A stretch of DNA of 64,000 nt from Nipponacmea schrenckii (Eukaryota; Mollusca; Gastropoda; Lottiidae): contig CM060199.1 of assembly GCA_030562195.1 (NCBI GenBank), positions 17,566,338-17,630,337 on the forward strand, in the 5' to 3' direction. Position 1 is the stretch's first letter; each line of letters begins with the position of its first letter. The notes under the pieces were generated by a model. That model searched no databases, had not been told where the DNA came from, and saw only the letters and a list, made by a program, of their open reading frames with translations. Both the position numbers and the translations under genes were made by a program. Shown piece after piece: positions 59,457-64,000 of this stretch.

Positions 59457-59813
59457 AGAATATGTTTTCTTGTTAATAAAATTTAAGTTAAAAAAGTACA
59501 CAGTGATGAGGCATAAGCTTGGTTAAATCAGCTATAAGAACCTTTCCATGTCATGTATATAGTGTTAGGCTTTTAATCACTGCACCCTTCAGACTAACCG
59601 TACTAACACTATCTGTCAATATGTTTTTAAAATAGGTATTTTTTATATAATAATTATTGTAAAAATGTAAAAAAATTGTTAATCTGACCAAAAATGGTTT
59701 AATGTTAGAAGTTTGTGATATTGACTAGTGCTACTGATGCCTTGAACGGACTCAGAGTGTACAAAAAAAAAAAAGGTATTGAGCAATTCCAATTGCCAGT
59801 CAGGTTCCATACA

Positions 59814-62800
59814 TAGGGTTACCAGATATGTGTCGAAGCAAACCGGGACATTGAGCACCCATGGTGCGAAGGCAAAGTGCCGAGGAGCGGCACTAGTACG
59901 TAACAGCTGGAGGCGCCATAGGCGCCAGAAGCATGGAGGACATGAAATTGGCGGGCCCAAAGCGAGCATGTCAAAGTGAGATTTGCCTTATTTTATACTA
60001 ATATAAAAGTGGTGTTCTCAAGGTTTAATTGAGGCATATAATGCAGGGAAAAAAATGTTTCTTAACCTTGAAGATACATTTTTAAGTTAACTGAACTACT
60101 GACTGATATCATAAGACAAGGAATGTGTGAAATGAAAGCTTATTACACGAATTTGAATCTCTGAGATGAAATTTTATTGTTTCATGTTATTATACGCCCA
60201 CATGAAATGGGGGGCGTATATTGTCGTCACCCACATCCGTCCGTCCGTCCGTCCACAATTGCTCGTAAACACTCTACACGGTGTAATTCTTGACGGATTT
60301 AGATGAAACTTAATATGAGTGTTTATGATCACGCAAGGATGAACCCTATTGAAAATCAGCGAAATCGGAAAAAAATTAGTATGAGTTCGTGCCCTTGTTC
60401 TTGAATGGCTCGTAAACACTCTACAACGTGCAATTCTTGACCGATTTTGATGAAACTTGGTGTGAGAGTATGTTATAACTCAAGGATTAACCCTATCGAA
60501 AATCAGCGAAATCAAAAAACATTTAGTATGAGTTATTGCCCTTGTTCTTGAAAACGCGTTCAATTTTAGCTTGTAAACATTCTTGAGAGAACAATTTTTA
60601 ATGATTAATGAAACTTGGCCTGAGTATTTGTTATCACCCAAGGATGAAGCCTATTGAAAACCAGTCAAATCGAAAAAAAATTAATATCAGTTATTGCCCT
60701 TGTTTTTGAAAACGCGTTCAATTTTTAGCTTGTAAACACTCTACAAAGCACAGTTATTGACCGATTTTGACGAAACTTGCTGAAATTGTTTAATATCACC
60801 CAAGAATGAACCCTTTTGAAAATAGCACATATCGAAAAATATTTAATAGGAATTATTGCCTTTGATCTATAAAATGTGTTGGATTTTTGCCTTGTAAACA
60901 CTCTATAAGTCACAATTCTTGAGCGATTTTGACATAACTTGGCATGAGTAATCACCTAAGGATGAACCCTATTGAAATTCAGTTAAATCGAAAAATATTT
61001 AGTATCAGTTATTGCACTTGTGTTTGAAAACGCTTTCAATTTTAGCTTGTAAGCACTCTAGAAAGAACAATTCTTAATGGATTTTGATAAAACTTGGCTT
61101 GAGTATTTGTTTTTACCCAAGGATGAACCTTATTGAAAATCAAATAAATCTAAATATATTTAGTGTCAGTTATTGCCCTTGTGTTTGAAAACAGGTTTAA
61201 CTTTTTAATAAATACTCTAGAAGGTACAATTCATGACCAATGTTAACAAAACTCACTGAAATTGTTGGATATCGCAAGGGATGAGCCTAATTGAAAATTA
61301 AAATTATCAAAATATATCTAATATGAATTATTGCCCTTGTTCTTTTAAACGCGTTCGATTTTTGTCTCGTAAACACTCTACATGGCACAATTCTTGATGG
61401 ATTTCGATGAAACTTGGTGTGAGAGTGTGTTATAACTCAAGGATGAACCCTATTGAAAAGCGAAATCGAAAAATTTTTTAGTATGAGTTACTGCCCTTGT
61501 TCTTGAAAACGCATTCAATTTTAGCTTGTAAACACTCTAGAAAGAACTATTCTTAATGGATTTTGATTAACTTTGGCTTGAGTATTTGTTTTTACCCAAG
61601 GATGAACCCTATTATAAATCAAATAAATAGAAATATATTTAGTGTCAGTTATAGCCCTTGTTCTTGAAAACGCGTTCAATTTTAGCTTGTAAACACTCTA
61701 GAAAGAACAATTTTTAATGGATTTTGATGTAACTTGGCTGGAGTATTTGTTGTCTCCCAAGGATGAACTCTATTGAAAATCGAAAAATATTTAGTACAAG
61801 TCATTGCCCTTGTTTTTGAAAACGCGTTCAATTTAACTCGTAAACACTCTAGAAAGAACAATTTTGAATAGATTTTGATGAAGCTTGGCTTTAGTATTTG
61901 TTTTCTCACAAGGATTAACCCTATAGAAAATCAGATAAATCAAAAAATATTTAGTGTCAGTTATTGGGCCTGTTTTCAAAATCGCTTTCAACTTTTGGCT
62001 TGTGAACACTCTAAACATTCATTTTTGACAAAACTCGCTGAAATTGTTTAATATCAACCAAGAATGAGCCTTATTAAGAATTAAAAATATCAAAATATTA
62101 TTAAGGGTGAACCCTATTGCAAATCATAAAAATGCCGAAAAATATTTAATGAGTTGAGTTAGGTACAATTCTTGACAGTTTTTAATGAAACTAGAGACCC
62201 TAGAAAAAAATATATGGTGGAAGGTTGAATATTTCATTCCACTTTTGTAACCTTACTGAAAAGTTTTTATTTGAAATAAATGCTGCCAGTGGGCGTATAT
62301 TACCTTGCCTGGCAAGCTATCTTTTTAGTTTTAGTAAGATCATAATTTGCGTGAGCTGTTAATTTCACTATAGTATTTCCTGATTATCATGCCACCAAAT
62401 GTCCCACGAAAAAACAGAAGCACAGGCACCTTTTTTTATATCTGTCAGATTATGTATGATTTGTTGTGGATTACGAATTATATATAAAGTTCTTTAAATT
62501 TATCTTACTTTCAAAACTTTTTAAAGATTTAAATATGTGGTGGAAAAGAATGGAAAATAAAGACTTAAAGTAACTGCGTGCTTCTAGGCTAGGTCACCAT
62601 CTCATCCAATCATATGTTATTTACGATGACTTGCCCAATGAAAAACAAGTTCAAAACGTTAGGATTGTTTATGCACCAACTGACCTGGGCACTTTGGGTG
62701 TCCCTTTTCAAACACCAAACAAAAATAATTGAGGCAAAAAAAAAGTTGATAAGATACGATTTTGAAGTGAAGCATCAATAAGACTTGATAAAACATTTAT

Positions 62801-62916
62801 ATATTTATTTTTTTTTATACAAAACTAGATCAAGAAATTTTCATTTTTACCAAACCGGGACATTTAGCAACAAAATAATTTCTGTCCCAGTTTTTCCGGG
62901 ACGTCTGGTAACCCTA
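59814..62916. mobile_element. hAT-like terminal inverted repeat pair enclosing other repeats
   Basis: TAGGGTTACCAGA at 59814-59826 is the exact reverse complement of TCTGGTAACCCTA at 62904-62916, and both are followed inward by GGGAC-containing sequence. AGGGTTACCAGA-type ends are typical of some hAT families. No 8-bp target duplication could be confirmed and no transposase is present. The interior is mostly the satellite-carrying element at 60.19-62.32 kb, probably inserted secondarily. Confidence 0.6.
60189..62323 (+). mobile_element. Satellite-carrying element, large copy (12 tandem units)
   Basis: Short inverted ends TATACGCCCAC (60190-60200) and GTGGGCGTATA (62289-62299). The 5' unique part has GGCGTATATTGTCGTCACCC and a CCGT run. 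Then come twelve units of about 160 bp, each with GTAAACACTCTA, TTGATGGATTTTGATGAAAC, AAGGATGAACCCTATTGAAA and GTTATTGCCCTTGTTCTTGA plus AACGCGTTCAA. The 3' part ends TACCTTGCCTGGCAAGCTAT. Open frames in it are repeat artefacts. The organisation (unique ends, tandem core) recalls the pearl-type elements of bivalves. Confidence 0.85.
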
Positions 62917-63224
62917 TCATAGGCCCTACAGTTATTGTGATTTTATTACAATAAGTCTTTTTATGAGGTCATTATGAAAAATGCTTAAAATAATTTCCAA
63001 GGAAATTTTCGATAATGACTTCTTTTAAATCCTAGTTTTAGTAGGATTGTAATAAAGCACAGAGAGGTGGAGTGAACTAGTGTAAATTGGTACTATCAAG
63101 GTGCACTTAACTTACACTTAGTTTATATTTTATTTATTTTTATTATTGACCAATCGTTTAAAACAAATTCAGTTTGATCAAGCAGATACATGGATGTCAG
63201 TAGCATAATTTGGAAATGACATTA

Positions 63225-64000
63225 CAGTAAAAGTCCTTCATGCGACCACTCCCATTCTGCGACCGCTCGTTGTAAACGACCGCCTCAAATTCCCCTCGAC
63301 GATATTTCAATAAAATTTATGCTTATCATTTAAATGACCACTCCTTCTACGCGACCAGCGACCACCGAAATTGAAGTAGATTGGCCAATTATCGCCTAAT
63401 AAACGACCACGCTAATCATTAATTAACGCGAATTACTGTTAACGGGTGTTAACGTAGTCCACTTATTATGGACTCTGTTCAAAACACAGGAAGCAGGAAG
63501 GGTATGTGAAGCGTAGCGGAACCTCTTTCGTCTACGATCTTGACTAGTGTTAACGAGTAGCCTACCGCTTATTAATCCTTTAATCCGTGTTCAATAGTGA
63601 GTGAGTCATGTCACTCTAAATTGTCTTTAAATAGGCTAATACATCAGGAAATTTCTTTCTCATTGAATTCACAACCAACATGTCGTCAAAATCTAGTAGA
63701 AAATGTCTTACTCTCGAAGATCGGGTCAAGGTCATCAATCTAGCTAAGTCGGGTCATAGTGGTCGCCAGATAGCAGAATTTCTCGGTGTTGGTAAAACCC
63801 AAATTCAGTCAATTTTAAAACGAAAGGCAGAAATATTAGATGATTATGAACATAATGCTCCTCCCGATCGTAAACGGGCCAAGCGGGCCACAGGTTGGGA
63901 ATTTTTTAAAGACTGTCGTTCCCGAAATGCACCAGTGAATGGACCTCTACTTCAAGCCAAGGCATTGAAATTTGCAAGTGAGTTGGGTTGAATCTTTAAA
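63225..64000 (+). mobile_element. pogo/Tigger DNA transposon, 5' end (runs off window)
   Basis: Begins at 63225 with CAGTAAAAGTCCTTCATGCG preceded by TA, as expected for a Tc1/mariner-superfamily pogo element. The first 200 bp carry at least seven CGACC-type motifs. The transposase frame follows at 63680. The right end is outside the window. Confidence 0.8.
63680..64000 (+). pseudogene. pogo/Tigger-type transposase, N-terminal part with premature stop
   Basis: 103 codons from ATG. Residues about 10-60 form a Psq/CENP-B-type helix-turn-helix (LTLEDRVKVINLAKSGHSGR, then QIAEFLGVGKTQIQSILKRK). This leads into the second CENP-B DNA-binding domain (APVNGPLLQAKALKFASELG). Where this domain should go on with a few residues and FK, a TGA (63989-63991) intervenes and IFK follows in frame, so the copy looks inactivated by a nonsense change. 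The catalytic DDE domain is beyond the window. A domesticated host gene is less likely given the stop and the adjacent TIR. Confidence 0.8.

Noticed and set aside
60174..62018. Several minus-strand frames sharing a PCRVFTS-like or SRVFTS ending
   Set aside because: They recur because the 160-bp satellite unit recurs; not genes.

Overview
The window looks like nuclear DNA of a lophotrochozoan animal, most likely a mollusc (inference). It is AT-rich, has conserved animal genes cut into short exons by GT-AG introns of a few hundred bases, and is full of SINEs, LINE fragments, small inverted-repeat DNA transposons and satellite-carrying elements. No bacterial, organellar or CRISPR feature is present. 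Gene names come from recognising protein families by eye; exon borders were read from splice sites and checked by phase.

Layout. 1-629 (-): 5' half of a LINE ORF1, cut by the window edge. 4479-27457 (-): a four-exon gene for a small secreted cysteine-rich protein, resembling the insect prohormone-3 type of neuropeptide precursor. It has a signal peptide, a candidate 15-residue peptide before a dibasic site, and two CC-containing cysteine modules. Its 18.5-kb first intron contains, on the opposite strand, an intact intronless GEMIN8 gene (14191-15063), a Gemin8 subunit of the SMN complex. 24.9-26.8 kb holds a decayed GIY-YIG (Penelope-like) fragment followed by a satellite array. 31.3-32.9 kb is an inverted-repeat-bounded repeat carrying perfect NRF1 and ETS motifs. 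33.35-33.77 kb is an inverted, SINE-interrupted copy of the last NUP133 exon.

36077-55753 (-) is a complete NUP133 gene. I resolved 33 coding exons totalling 3453 nt including the stop, i.e. 1150 residues, with every exon junction in phase. One intron carries about 34 copies of a 23-bp repeat that contains a 3' splice site and overlaps the real acceptor of exon 25. Another carries about 15 copies of a 24-bp repeat with 5' splice-site-like motifs just downstream of exon 22.

Divergent from NUP133, on the + strand, is ZNRD2 (zinc-ribbon autoantigen p27 family): two clear exons at 57909-58075 and 58748-58832, and a candidate ATGG first exon near 56131, about 380 bp from the NUP133 start, with an ETS motif between them. 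The rest of ZNRD2 is not visible. From 58.9 kb to the end are transposons: a 475-bp MITE with perfect 25-bp ends, a hAT-like TIR pair enclosing a satellite-carrying element, and the 5' end of a pogo/Tigger element with an interrupted transposase.

The genes serve separate housekeeping roles (nuclear pore, snRNP assembly, zinc-ribbon protein) plus one secreted peptide gene. I see no operon-like link except the probable shared NUP133/ZNRD2 promoter and the nesting of GEMIN8.
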